This document shows positions 23,501 through 32,366 of a stretch of 64,000 nt of DNA, one piece after another; position 1 is the first letter of the stretch; each line of letters opens with the position of its first letter. Position numbers and translations under genes: made by a program. Under the pieces are notes generated by a model. It worked only from the letters and a program-made list of their open reading frames with translations, did not search any database and was not told the origin of the DNA. The DNA is from Micromonospora terminaliae (lineage in GTDB: Bacteria > Actinomycetota > Actinomycetes > Mycobacteriales > Micromonosporaceae): the NCBI RefSeq assembly GCF_009671205.1, contig NZ_CP045309.1, positions 1,674,001 through 1,738,000 on the forward strand, read 5' to 3'.

Positions 23501-24541
23501 TCAGGCGCCGGGCGCGGGCGCCGGGCCGGTGGAGTCGCGGACGATCAGCGTGTGACCGGTGGAGCGCCGCCGCGGCCGGGTCGACCTCGGCTTCAGCGCG
23601 AGGGTCAGCGCCATCCGCCCCATCTCGGTCATCGGCAGCCGGACGGTGGTGAGGCTGGGCGCCAGGTCGGCGGCGACGGACACGTCGTCGAAGCCGACCA
23701 CCGACACGCGCTCCGGCACCGGGATCCGCCGGGACCGCAGGACGGACAGCACGCCGATCGCCATGGCGTCGTTGAGCGCGATGATCGCGGTGCTCTCCGG
23801 GTGGTAGTGCAGGATCCGCTCGGTGGCCACCCGGCCGCCGTCGCGGGTGAAGTCGGAGTGGACGACGGCCAGGTCGTCGGGGGAGTGCCCGTGCGCGGCG
23901 AGCGCGGCGGTCACCCCGGCGAGCCGGTCGGCCACGGTGGTCAGCCCGGGGGTGCCGGCGGCGACGGCGATCCGCCGGTGCCCGAGGGCCAGCAGGTGGG
24001 CGCCGATGTCGCGGCCACCGGCCTCATTGTCCGGCACCACCGCATCGACGCCCAGGGCGTGCCGCCCGATGACCGCGACCCGGCCGCCGGCCCGCTGGAA
24101 GCCGGCCAGCTCTGCGCGGGCCTCGGCCTCGACGCGCGGGTCGTCGTAGCCGGAGCCGGCGATGAGGATGATCCCGACCTGCTGGGCGATGAGGTGCCGT
24201 AGCTGGCGCAGCTCGTTCTCCGGGTCGCGTCCGGAGTGTGCGATCTGGACGAGCAGCCCCTCCTCGGCGGCGACCTGGAGGACGCCGCTGGCGATCTCGG
24301 AGAAGTACGGGTCGTCGATCTGGTGGACGATCAGGCCGACGGTGGTGCTCGCGCCGCCGGCGAGTGTGCGGGCGTACGGGTTGGCGACGTAGCCGAGTTC
24401 CCGGGAGACCTGCCGGACGTGCCGGGCCACCTCCTCGCTCACGCCCTCCCGGCCGGCGAGGGCGCGGGAGGCGGTCGCCAGCGAGACGCCGGCGCGTTCC
24501 GCCACGTCGACGAGACGCAACCGTGGTCCGGGTCGGGGCAT
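23501..24541 (-). CDS. LacI family transcriptional regulator
   Basis: 346 aa. N-terminal LacI helix-turn-helix (LVDVAERAGVSLATASRALAG, hinge YVANPYARTLAGG), then a periplasmic-binding-protein-like sugar domain (VGLIVHQIDDPYFSEIASGV, AIIALNDAMAIGVL, VSVVGFDDVSVAADLAPSLTTVRLP). It is divergent from the secreted LamG gene, with operators between, so it most likely represses that operon until a sugar or oligosaccharide binds. Start: ATG at 24541. Confidence 0.92.
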   Translation of the reverse strand: MPRPGPRLRLVDVAERAGVSLATASRALAGREGVSEEVARHVRQVSRELGYVANPYARTLAGGASTTVGLIVHQIDDPYFSEIASGVLQVAAEEGLLVQIAHSGRDPENELRQLRHLIAQQVGIILIAGSGYDDPRVEAEARAELAGFQRAGGRVAVIGRHALGVDAVVPDNEAGGRDIGAHLLALGHRRIAVAAGTPGLTTVADRLAGVTAALAAHGHSPDDLAVVHSDFTRDGGRVATERILHYHPESTAIIALNDAMAIGVLSVLRSRRIPVPERVSVVGFDDVSVAADLAPSLTTVRLPMTEMGRMALTLALKPRSTRPRRRSTGHTLIVRDSTGPAPAPGA

Positions 24542-24607
24542 GGGTAACTCCTGGCAGACATTGATCCGCGCCGCGCTCTTGCGTGTGGCGTAGGGCACAG
24601 CATAGGG

Positions 24608-24637
24608 TACGAAAGCGCTTACGTAAGCGCTTTCGTA
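24608..24637. promoter_or_regulatory. 30-bp perfect palindrome, LacI operator
   Basis: The arms TACGAAAGCGCTTAC and their exact complement meet at the centre. The core AAGCGCTT type is the standard LacI-family half-site arrangement, here as two overlapping boxes. It lies 67-96 bp upstream of the lacI-type start. Confidence 0.8.
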
Positions 24638-24735
24638 AGCGCGGCGCCGCCTCGGCCGTCCGGCCGGCCGCACGGCGGACCGTCCTGTCCCGACCCACCC
24701 CGACTCCACCTCCGGGCACCGATCCACGCCCGGTG

Positions 24736-24749
24736 CGTAAGCGCTTTCG
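24736..24749. promoter_or_regulatory. Second LacI operator near the LamG gene
   Basis: CGTAAGCGCTTTCG repeats one box of the large palindrome, ~110 bp away and ~40 bp before the LamG ATG. This permits looping repression. Confidence 0.7.
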
Positions 24750-24787
24750 TCACCGCACCACCGCACCGACGAAGGGAGCACCTCCCC

Positions 24788-25738
24788 ATGAGAAGACCTC
24801 GACGCGCCGCTCTTGCCGCCACCGCCGCGCTGGCGCTGGCGCTCACCGCGGCCGCGAGCCCGGCCCGCGCCGACCGGCCCGGACCGCACGACGTCCACCC
24901 CGCCCTCTGGCCGCACCTGGTGGCCTTCTACGACTTCGACCACCCGGTGGACGGCGACCCCGCGCTCGAGCGGGACCTGGGCCGTTCCGGCACCGAGATC
25001 GAGCTGGTCAACGGTGGCACGGCCATGCGGGTGCCCGACCAGGCGTACAAGGGCAGCGGCGACGCGCTGCAGACCCGGCAGGTCAACCCGCAGGCCGCCG
25101 GCAACGACGACTGGAAGGCGGGCATCTGGTCGTCCAGTGGCGTCCGGACGCTGCGCGCGTTCAGCGGCGCCGAGGGCACGACCGTGATGGGCTGGTTCAA
25201 GCGGGACATGGACGGCCCGGCCTTGAACTCGGTCACCGCCAACCCGACCGACCGGTACAACGCCATCGGCCTGGCCGGTGTGCTGACCGGCGACTCCGAC
25301 GGGCACGGCGTGCGGGCCCTGTTGGAACTCATCGACGTGAGCGGTGAGCTGCGCCTGGTCGCGCTCGGCCGCCGCGTCGACGGCGGCGCCTCGCAGACCT
25401 TCGCGGCCAACGAGGACTGGCGGACCCTGCTGCCGAAGGGGGAGTGGGTGCACCTCGCCGCCACCTACGACTTCACCAGCGGCACCATGGCCCTCTACCG
25501 CAACGGCGAGCCGGTCGACGGCTTCTACACCACCGCCGGCGACCCGTGGCAGCTCAACGGCCCCGGCCCGCACGTCACCAGCGCCACCGACTCCCGCGGC
25601 ATCAAGATCGGCGGCAGCTTCCCGCAGAACAACCTGGAACGAAACCCGTGCGACTGCCGCATGGACGGCCTCATGTTCCTCGACAGCGTGATCCCGGCGG
25701 GTGACATCGCCAAGCAGTACCGCTACATGGCCCGCTGA
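24788..25738 (+). CDS. Secreted LamG-domain (concanavalin-like) protein
   Basis: 316 aa with a classical signal peptide (basic MRRPRR, hydrophobic core, cleavage after ASPARA, ~residue 28). The mature part is a single LamG/concanavalin A-like lectin sandwich (LVAFYDFDHPVDGD, TVMGWFKRD, KGEWVHLAATYDFTSGTMALYRNGEPVDG, GIKIGGSF). NPCDCRMDGLMFLDSVI is near the end. No hydrolase residues are evident, so it may bind carbohydrate. First gene of a two-gene operon with the PQQ-type dehydrogenase (37-bp gap), behind LacI operators. Confidence 0.87.
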   Translation: MRRPRRAALAATAALALALTAAASPARADRPGPHDVHPALWPHLVAFYDFDHPVDGDPALERDLGRSGTEIELVNGGTAMRVPDQAYKGSGDALQTRQVNPQAAGNDDWKAGIWSSSGVRTLRAFSGAEGTTVMGWFKRDMDGPALNSVTANPTDRYNAIGLAGVLTGDSDGHGVRALLELIDVSGELRLVALGRRVDGGASQTFAANEDWRTLLPKGEWVHLAATYDFTSGTMALYRNGEPVDGFYTTAGDPWQLNGPGPHVTSATDSRGIKIGGSFPQNNLERNPCDCRMDGLMFLDSVIPAGDIAKQYRYMAR

Positions 25739-25775
25739 CCGTTCCTCGGACCGTCCCACCGAGAAGGAGAACCGC

Positions 25776-27881
25776 GTGTTCATTCGCGCTGGCAGCACCG
25801 GCAGGCTCCGCAGAGCCGCAGTCACCGCCGGGGTCACTGCCGCCACCCTCGTCCTGTCCACCCTGGTCGCCGGGCCCGCCCGGGCCGACGGCGCCGTCTA
25901 CGACCCGATCCCCGAGTCGCAGATCCAGTCGCACCTGGGGCTGGTGCTCCAGGAGTACGCCAGCTTCCCGCAGTCCACGCCGAACCCCGCGCCGGTCGAC
26001 GCGCGGCTGGTGCGCAAGGCCCGCATCAACACGATCAGCGAGCTGCCCGACGGCTCCGGCCGCCGGGCCGTGCCGGACCTCAACGGCAACCTGTACCTCG
26101 TCGAGAACGGCACGCCGCACGTCTACCTCGACGTGGCGGCCACCTTCGCGCCGCAGTTCTTCTCCGGCCGCGGTCTCGGCCAGGGCTTCGGGTACGTCGC
26201 CTTCCACCCGGAGTTCGGGCGCAACGGCCGCTTCTACACCATCCACACCGAGCAGGCCTCGCTGGCGACCCGGACCCCGGACTACGCCCAGCCGAACACC
26301 ATCTACCAGGCCGTGATCACGGAGTGGACGGCCGGCGACCCGGCGGCGGACACCTTCGCCGGCACCCACCGCGAGGTGCTGCGGATCGGCTTCGGCGGCC
26401 AGATCCACGGCGTCCAGGAAATCAACTTCAACCCGACCGCGAAGCCGGGCGACCCCGACTACGGGATGCTCTACCTCGCCGTCGGCGACGGCGGCCAGGG
26501 CTACCGCAACGGCGACCCGCAGAACATGGGCATGCCGCACGGCAAGCTGCTGCGCATCGACCCGCGCGGCACCAACGCCCCCAACGGCCGGTACGGGATC
26601 CCGGCCGACAACCCGTTCGTCGGGCGGGACGGCGCGCTCGGTGAGATCTACGCGGTCGGCTTCCGCGACCCGCACCGCTTCAGCTGGGACCGGGCAACCG
26701 GCCGGATGTACCTGGGCCACATCGGCGAGCACGCCGTCGAGTCCATCTACGAGGTCCAGGCCGGGGACAACTTCGGCTGGAGCGAGCGCGAGGGCAACTG
26801 GGTCTTCGACAAGACCGCGACCAAGCCGTGCGACAAGCTCTACCCGCTGCCGGCCGACGACGCGAAGTACGGCTACACCTATCCGGTCGCCGCGTACGAC
26901 CACGACCCGGCCCCGGGCTGGAACTGCACCTCGGATGTCGGCGTCGCGGTGGCCGGCGGGTTCGTCTACCGCGGACACACGGTGCCAGCCCTGATCGGCA
27001 AGTACGTCTTCGGTGACCTGGTCGACGGCCGGGTGCTCTACACCGAGGCGAACGAGATGCGCCGCGGCACGGGGCTCGCCCCGATCCACCGCTTCGCCCT
27101 GTACACCACCGCCGGCGACCTGGTACGCATGCAGGACCTGTCCAGCCCGGGCGCGCCCGGCGACCCGAACCGGGTCGACCTGCGCTTCGGCACCGACGCC
27201 GAGGGTGAGCTCTACATCCTGGCCAAGGCCAACGGGAAGATCTGGAAGGTGGTCGGCACGAAGAAGGTGGCGGAGGGCGACGTGGGCCACACCAAGGTCG
27301 TCCACACCGGCGGCGCGCAGAACTGGACGCCGGTGACCCCGTCGAAGTGGCAGTTCGACGGCGACGAGGTCATCCTCGCCGAGGCGGGCGTGAGCCGACC
27401 CGGCCCGCGCCGGCCGTTCGAGTACGCCATCCTCAACAAAGGTCCGGCCTTCTCGTCGGTCCAGATCGACGCCCGGGTGCGCCTCGACACCCCCGTGGAG
27501 GTCACCAACCGGGACGTGATCATCGTCTTCGGCTGGCAGTCGGACACGCAGTACTACTACGCGCACCTGTCCACCGACAACACGATCTACCCGCACAACG
27601 GCATCTTCAAGGTCAACAACGCCGACCGGGAACGGATCGACCACCAGTGGAACGGGCGCTCCCGGGGCGCCAACCCGGCGATCACCGACGCCGACTGGCA
27701 CAAGGTGCGGGTCGTGCACCTGCCCGCCACCGGTGAGATCGCCGTCTACGTCGACGGGCACAAGGATCCGCTGCTGACGGCGAAGGACACGACCTTCACC
27801 TCCGGCCGGGTCGGCTTCGGCTCGTTCGACAACATCGGCCGCACCCGTCTCTTCACGGTGACCGGTACGCCGGCGGCCTGA
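25776..27881 (+). CDS. Secreted PQQ-type sugar dehydrogenase with C-terminal lectin-like domain
   Basis: 701 aa. The GTG start at 25776 has AGAAGGAGA upstream. Signal peptide to ~residue 38 (AGPARADG). Residues ~55-490 match the glucose/sorbosone dehydrogenase beta-propeller: GRGLGQGFGYVAFHPEFG, GGQIHGVQEINFNP, LYLAVGDGGQGYRNGDPQN, VGFRDPHRFSWDRATG, GDNFGWSEREGNWVF, VAGGFVYRG. Residues ~525-701 form a LamG/DUF1080-like sandwich (WQFDGDEVILAEAG, IIVFGWQSDTQYYYAHLS, WHKVRVVHLPATGEIAVYVDG). It likely oxidises a sugar or glycoside outside the cell with PQQ, while the lectin part holds the substrate. Confidence 0.88.
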   Translation: MFIRAGSTGRLRRAAVTAGVTAATLVLSTLVAGPARADGAVYDPIPESQIQSHLGLVLQEYASFPQSTPNPAPVDARLVRKARINTISELPDGSGRRAVPDLNGNLYLVENGTPHVYLDVAATFAPQFFSGRGLGQGFGYVAFHPEFGRNGRFYTIHTEQASLATRTPDYAQPNTIYQAVITEWTAGDPAADTFAGTHREVLRIGFGGQIHGVQEINFNPTAKPGDPDYGMLYLAVGDGGQGYRNGDPQNMGMPHGKLLRIDPRGTNAPNGRYGIPADNPFVGRDGALGEIYAVGFRDPHRFSWDRATGRMYLGHIGEHAVESIYEVQAGDNFGWSEREGNWVFDKTATKPCDKLYPLPADDAKYGYTYPVAAYDHDPAPGWNCTSDVGVAVAGGFVYRGHTVPALIGKYVFGDLVDGRVLYTEANEMRRGTGLAPIHRFALYTTAGDLVRMQDLSSPGAPGDPNRVDLRFGTDAEGELYILAKANGKIWKVVGTKKVAEGDVGHTKVVHTGGAQNWTPVTPSKWQFDGDEVILAEAGVSRPGPRRPFEYAILNKGPAFSSVQIDARVRLDTPVEVTNRDVIIVFGWQSDTQYYYAHLSTDNTIYPHNGIFKVNNADRERIDHQWNGRSRGANPAITDADWHKVRVVHLPATGEIAVYVDGHKDPLLTAKDTTFTSGRVGFGSFDNIGRTRLFTVTGTPAA

Positions 27882-27896
27882 CGGAGGGACAACGTG

Positions 27897-27926
27897 GAGG
27901 GCGGCGGCGAGCATGCCGCCGCCCTC
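27897..27926 (+). terminator. Strong hairpin after the PQQ dehydrogenase gene
   Basis: Perfect 12-bp stem GAGGGCGGCGGC/GCCGCCGCCCTC with loop GAGCAT, 16 bases after the stop. Confidence 0.75.
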
Positions 27927-28136
27927 GGCGCGTCTGGGCCCACTGACCGAAACGGAGCGATCTTCTCTGGCTTTAGGTCAGTACGGTCCTCACTTTTGAT
28001 GATTCGACGCGAAGTTTCCACGGTAGTCGTCTAGCTTCCGGCAGTTTCCGGCGATAGCCTCTCGCTGGGAGCACCACACCCGCTTGGCTCGTTGAGATCC
28101 GCCTCCACTTCCGCTCCGGAACTGGAAAGGAACCAC

Positions 28137-30254
28137 ATGTCCAGCCAACCTCCGGTCGCACCAGCCCTCAGATCACACGCCCGAGCGGGCACCCGACGGC
28201 GTCTGCTGCGCTGCCTGGTCGCTGCCGTCCTGCCGGCGGCGTCCTTGTCCGCCGGCTCCCTCGCCGTCGGCACCCCGGCCTGGGCCGCGCCCACCAGCGC
28301 GCCGGCCGTCCTCACCCCCACCGCCGCCACCGGCACCAACGGCTGGTACCGAGACCCGGTCAGCGTGAACCTCTCCACGACCGACGCGGTCAACGGGGTC
28401 CAACGCCTGGAGTACCGGCTCGGCAACTCGGCACCGTTCCAGACCGCGGCGTCCGCGACCGCCCCGTACCCCGCCAGCCTGGCCGGCACGGTCCCGATCA
28501 CCCAGCAGGGCACCACCGTCGTCGGGTACCGGGCCATCGGCGGCGACGGCTCGGCCGAGGCGGTCCGCACCATCACCGTCCGCCTCGACACCGTGGCGCC
28601 GGTGGTCAGCTGGCCCGGCATCGTCGACGGGCACGTCGGTCACACCGCGACGCTGATCCCGACCCGGACCGACCCCGCGCCCGGCTCCGGGGGAGTCTTC
28701 ATCCACCGCATGTGGATCGACGGAACCGAGGTCACCCCACTGCCCGTCGCCACCTCCACCCTGGCCACCGGCGGGCACTCGATCAGCCTGGTGGCCAGCG
28801 ACGCGGCCGGCAACGCGGCGCGATTCGACCAGTCGTTCGTGGTGACCACGTCCTACGCCGATCTCGACGCCCTCGTCGCCGGCTTCGTCACCAGCGGCGC
28901 GATCAGCGCCGCCGCCGGGGACAGCCTGCGCGCCACGCTGGCGGAAGCGGCCAGCCTGGCCGGCGCGGGCGACGCCAACGGTGCGGTGCGCGCCCTCAAC
29001 CAGTTCGCCGCCGCCGCGCAGCGCGCGACGGAACCCGGTGCCGCCCGGGACACCGTGGTCGGTGACGCCCGCTACCTGAAGCAGCAGGTCACCGGCACGC
29101 TGCCGGAGGAACCGGCGACCGGGATGACCGTCACGCCGGCCGCCGGGCCGGACCCGATCCCCGCGGCGCGGCCGCTCGCGGCCTCGACGAACTTCCCCGG
29201 CGCCGGCTACAGGGTGCTGTACTTCTCGGCCACCAAGGGCTTCCGGCACGACCACATCCCCGACACCGCCCTGCTCGTCGAGCAGTTGGGCGAGCAGTAC
29301 GGCTTCGACGTCGACGTCTGGGACCCGAGGCTCGCCCCGGCGTCGCTGCCGAGCACGCCGTTCACCTCCGCCGCCGACCTGGCGAAATACAAGACAATCA
29401 TCTTCTCCTCGCCGGTGGACGGGACGAACCCGAACAGCGCGCCGGACGCGGACGCGCTCAACGCCAGTGAGCTGGCCGCCCTCCAGGGATACATCCGGGC
29501 CGGCGGCGGGTACCTCGGGCTGCACGGCGCGTCCGACGCGATTCACAACGTGCCCTGGTACCGCGACCTGGTCGGTGCGTGGTTCACCAACCACCCGGGC
29601 GGTCAGAACGGCGAGGGGACCTGCGGCAGCTGCATCAACGTGCGGGTCAACACCGAGGACCGCACGAACCCCGCCGTTGCGCACCTGCCGAAGACGTGGC
29701 TCACCATCGACGAGCTGTACAACTTCGACCACAACCCCCGCGCCGAGGTGCACACGCTGCTGAGCCTCGACGAGTCGTCGTACCAGCGGAGCCTCAACAG
29801 TGGCAACGCCGCGACGAACCCGCTGCGCCTGATGGACGGGGACCACCCGATCGCCTGGTGCCAGGAGTTCGACGGCGGCCGCGAGTTCTCGCTCATCCTC
29901 GGCCACGACCGGGCGCAGTACTACCGCGACCCGTTCACGCGGATGCTGCTGGGCGGCATCCATTGGACGGCCGGGCAGACCGAGGCGAACTGCTCGACCT
30001 TCCGCCAGACCCGGACGCTGATCAGCGGCGACGCTGCCGCCGGTGACCTGGACGCGGAGTCGGCCGCGGCCGCCTCCGCGCTGCTCGACGACGCCCAGGC
30101 CGCCTACCTCGGGCTGAACTACACCGCCGCGACCACGTCGCTCAACCAGATCATCGCGATCGCCGGTAACCCCGCGGCCGGCAGCGAGGCGGCGCGTGCC
30201 CGACTCGACCGCCAGGCCCGCCAGCTGCGGGACTGGATGTTGTCATTGAAGTAG
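28137..30254 (+). CDS. Secreted ThuA-domain protein with FIMAH-like repeats
   Basis: 705 aa from the ATG at 28137 (GGAAAGGA site). Signal peptide with twin basic start and cleavage near TPAWA (~residue 43). Residues ~50-240 are Ig/fibronectin-like sandwiches (NGWYRDPVSVNLSTTDA, IDGTEVTPLPVATSTL, SDAAGNAARFDQSF). Residues ~240-300 form a FIMAH-type helical repeat. Residues ~350-640 are a ThuA (trehalose-utilisation-like, class I glutamine amidotransferase fold) domain (YRVLYFSATKGFRHDHIPDT, IRAGGGYLGLHGASDA, YNFDHNPR). The tail (~650-705) is a second FIMAH-like unit. ThuA is linked to 3-keto-disaccharide metabolism; here it would act outside the cell. Confidence 0.87.
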   Translation: MSSQPPVAPALRSHARAGTRRRLLRCLVAAVLPAASLSAGSLAVGTPAWAAPTSAPAVLTPTAATGTNGWYRDPVSVNLSTTDAVNGVQRLEYRLGNSAPFQTAASATAPYPASLAGTVPITQQGTTVVGYRAIGGDGSAEAVRTITVRLDTVAPVVSWPGIVDGHVGHTATLIPTRTDPAPGSGGVFIHRMWIDGTEVTPLPVATSTLATGGHSISLVASDAAGNAARFDQSFVVTTSYADLDALVAGFVTSGAISAAAGDSLRATLAEAASLAGAGDANGAVRALNQFAAAAQRATEPGAARDTVVGDARYLKQQVTGTLPEEPATGMTVTPAAGPDPIPAARPLAASTNFPGAGYRVLYFSATKGFRHDHIPDTALLVEQLGEQYGFDVDVWDPRLAPASLPSTPFTSAADLAKYKTIIFSSPVDGTNPNSAPDADALNASELAALQGYIRAGGGYLGLHGASDAIHNVPWYRDLVGAWFTNHPGGQNGEGTCGSCINVRVNTEDRTNPAVAHLPKTWLTIDELYNFDHNPRAEVHTLLSLDESSYQRSLNSGNAATNPLRLMDGDHPIAWCQEFDGGREFSLILGHDRAQYYRDPFTRMLLGGIHWTAGQTEANCSTFRQTRTLISGDAAAGDLDAESAAAASALLDDAQAAYLGLNYTAATTSLNQIIAIAGNPAAGSEAARARLDRQARQLRDWMLSLK

Positions 30255-30263
30255 TCCCGACCC

Positions 30264-30307
30264 CTGCGGCGCCGTCGGCTCCCCAATGGACCGGCGGTGC
30301 CGCAGGC
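30264..30307 (+). terminator. Hairpin after the ThuA gene
   Basis: The 12-bp stem CCTGCGGCGCCG/CGGTGCCGCAGG has one G-U pair and a 20-base loop, ten bases after the stop. Confidence 0.55.
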
Positions 30308-30865
30308 GAGGATTCTCGCGGCGAATTCAACGAACTACCTTCGATTTCTCCGCATGGGCGGCCGGCCGGTCAATCGCACCGGGCCGGCCCTCTTCCGGCT
30401 GCGGTGGGACTTGCTGACATCGCACACCGCGTTGACCGGATTTCGCCGGCCTGACCACCCTGCCGACGACATCAACGGGCTATCTCCCCGCTATCTGGTG
30501 TCGTGGTCGCATATCGACAGACCGGAACGAGCGACCGGGCAACGGTGTGCGCTGACACGAGCGCTCGGCCAGCCAGGACAACGTCGGCGGATCTGTCGAG
30601 CAGATGGTGAAAGCAGCCGCTTGTCGGCACGCGGGAACCGCTCATCGCTCGATTTACGCCGTTCAACTCAACTCCGGGATCAAACTGCTGCACGTCGCCG
30701 CAAGAGCAATTAATGTGATCTATGCGTTGGCATTCAGTTGAACGGCCGGCGATCCCGGCGTCTGACTGCCGAACGGTCCATGGTCGACCATTCGCTCGCG
30801 GCCTTTCCCCTGCATCGGGCAAGGGTCAAAACCCGGAACCACCACCACTGAGGGAGTCATTCCTG
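30308..30865. other. Non-coding 560-bp region before the esterase gene
   Basis: Composition is less G/C-rich than the neighbours and no frame shows coding bias. The last ~40 bases carry the GAGGGAG ribosome site of the esterase. I see no RNA gene or mobile element in it. Confidence 0.4.
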
Positions 30866-32110
30866 ATGAACCGATCACGCATGCCGTTGGTCGCCGCCGG
30901 CCTCGCCGTCGCCGCCGGCCTCGCAACGGTAGCCGCCCTCACCGGACCGGTCGCCGCCGAACCGAACTCCGACGCCTCCACACCGGCGGCCTCGGTCACC
31001 ACCGACCAGGTCGTCACCTGGGGCGCCAGCGCGGACCGCACCGGCGGGTCGTTCACCGACCAGACCGTCCGCAACATCGTTCACACGAGCATCGGCGGCA
31101 AGAACCTGCGCATCTCGCTGTCCAACGTGTTCGGCGACCGCATCGTGACCTTCGACTCCGTCCACGTCGGCCTGCAGAGCACGGGCGCCGCCGTCGTACC
31201 GGGCAGCAACCGGCAGGTCACCTTCGCCGGCAGCACGAGCGTGACCGTTCCCAACGGCGCCGAGGTCCTCAGCGACCCGCTGCCCGGCGACGTGCCCGGC
31301 GACACCAACCTCACGGTCAGCATCCACGTCCGGGGCGCCAGCGGCACCCTGACCGGGCACAACTTGGCCATGCAGACCAACTACGTCTCCGCGGCCGGCG
31401 ATCACGCCGCGGACGTCGACGGTACGGCCTTCACGCAGCAGGCGACCCGCTGGTACTGGGTCGACGCGCTGGTCGTCGACGCCCCGCAGCAGGTCGACAC
31501 CGTGGCCACGCTCGGCGACTCGATCACCGACGGCTACGGGTCCACGCGCGATGCCAACCGCCGCTGGCCGAACTACCTGGCCCGCCGCATCGCCGACCAG
31601 CCCCCGGCACACCAGTTCGCGATCATGAACGAGGGCATCTCCGGCAACCGGGTCCTCACCGACGGCGCCGGGGTGAACGTCCAGGCCAGGTTCGACCGGG
31701 ACGTGCTCTCCCAGCCCGACGTGCGCACCGTGATCCTCATGGAGGGCATCAACGACATCGGCGGTGGCGTCGCCACCTCGGCCGACCAGCTGATCTCGGC
31801 CTACCGGATCCTGATCGCCCGCGCCCACGCCGACCAGACCTGCATCCTGGGCGCCACGCTGACACCGTTCGAGGGCGCCGGCTACTACAGCCCCGCCAAG
31901 GAGGCCATCCGCGAGCAGGTGAACACCTGGATCCGCACCAGCGGCGAGTTCGACGGGGTCATCGACTTCGACCAGGTCACCCGTGATCCCGCGAACCCGA
32001 AGCGGTTCCTGCCGGCGTACGACGTCGGCGACCACCTGCACCCGAGCGACGCCGGCTACGAGGCGATGGCCAACGCCGTGGACCTGCGCCAGCTCGAGTG
32101 CACGCGGTAA
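30866..32110 (+). CDS. Secreted SGNH/GDSL hydrolase (esterase)
   Basis: 414 aa. Signal peptide of ~30 residues (VAALTGPVAAEP). An N-terminal beta-domain (VVTWGASADRTGGSFTDQTV...VGLQS) typical of the larger secreted GDSL esterases precedes the catalytic domain. Block I is TLGDSITDG (nucleophile Ser), block II GISGNRV, block III GINDIGG and block V DHLHP (catalytic Asp/His). The substrate is probably an acylated polysaccharide or xylan-derived ester. It has its own transcription unit ending in two hairpins. Confidence 0.9.
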   Translation: MNRSRMPLVAAGLAVAAGLATVAALTGPVAAEPNSDASTPAASVTTDQVVTWGASADRTGGSFTDQTVRNIVHTSIGGKNLRISLSNVFGDRIVTFDSVHVGLQSTGAAVVPGSNRQVTFAGSTSVTVPNGAEVLSDPLPGDVPGDTNLTVSIHVRGASGTLTGHNLAMQTNYVSAAGDHAADVDGTAFTQQATRWYWVDALVVDAPQQVDTVATLGDSITDGYGSTRDANRRWPNYLARRIADQPPAHQFAIMNEGISGNRVLTDGAGVNVQARFDRDVLSQPDVRTVILMEGINDIGGGVATSADQLISAYRILIARAHADQTCILGATLTPFEGAGYYSPAKEAIREQVNTWIRTSGEFDGVIDFDQVTRDPANPKRFLPAYDVGDHLHPSDAGYEAMANAVDLRQLECTR

Positions 32111-32141
32111 CACCACATTTCCACCTCGCACGATCGTCGAA

Positions 32142-32202
32142 CCTGTCCGGCCGGAGCTGACCGGACAGGAGGTAGGGCCCGCGCCAGGTCGGCGCGGGCC
32201 CT
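32142..32202 (+). terminator. Double hairpin terminator after the esterase
   Basis: The first stem CCTGTCCGG/CCGGACAGG (32142-32169) is followed by a perfect 12-bp stem AGGGCCCGCGCC/GGCGCGGGCCCT with a five-base loop (32174-32202). Confidence 0.75.
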
Positions 32203-32243
32203 GCCAGCGTCTGCGGGATCGCACGCAGGCGAGGATGCGGGCC

Positions 32244-32366
32244 ATGCAGTTCTTCTGCTACCACCGCGACCGGGGCGGCTCGATGTCACTGCGCCGCGAG
32301 TTGCTGGAGGCGCACCGGTCCTACATGGATCGTTGTTACACGGACGGATCCCAGGCGATGAGCTGA
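32244..32366 (+). pseudogene. 5' remnant of a YCII-domain protein gene
   Basis: The frame begins MQFFCYHRDRGGSMSLRREL and continues LEAHRSYMDR, the usual start of a YCII-related protein of ~95 aa. Resemblance stops at about 32334. The remaining codons are the antisense end of the MDMPI gene, and the stop comes after 40 residues. The rest of the domain is absent, so this is a truncated relic, apparently cut when the neighbouring gene was brought next to it. Confidence 0.6.

Noticed and set aside
30297..30713. 138-residue frame between the ThuA and esterase genes
   Set aside because: Third-position composition is not coding-like, it has no ribosome site, and no family is recognisable.
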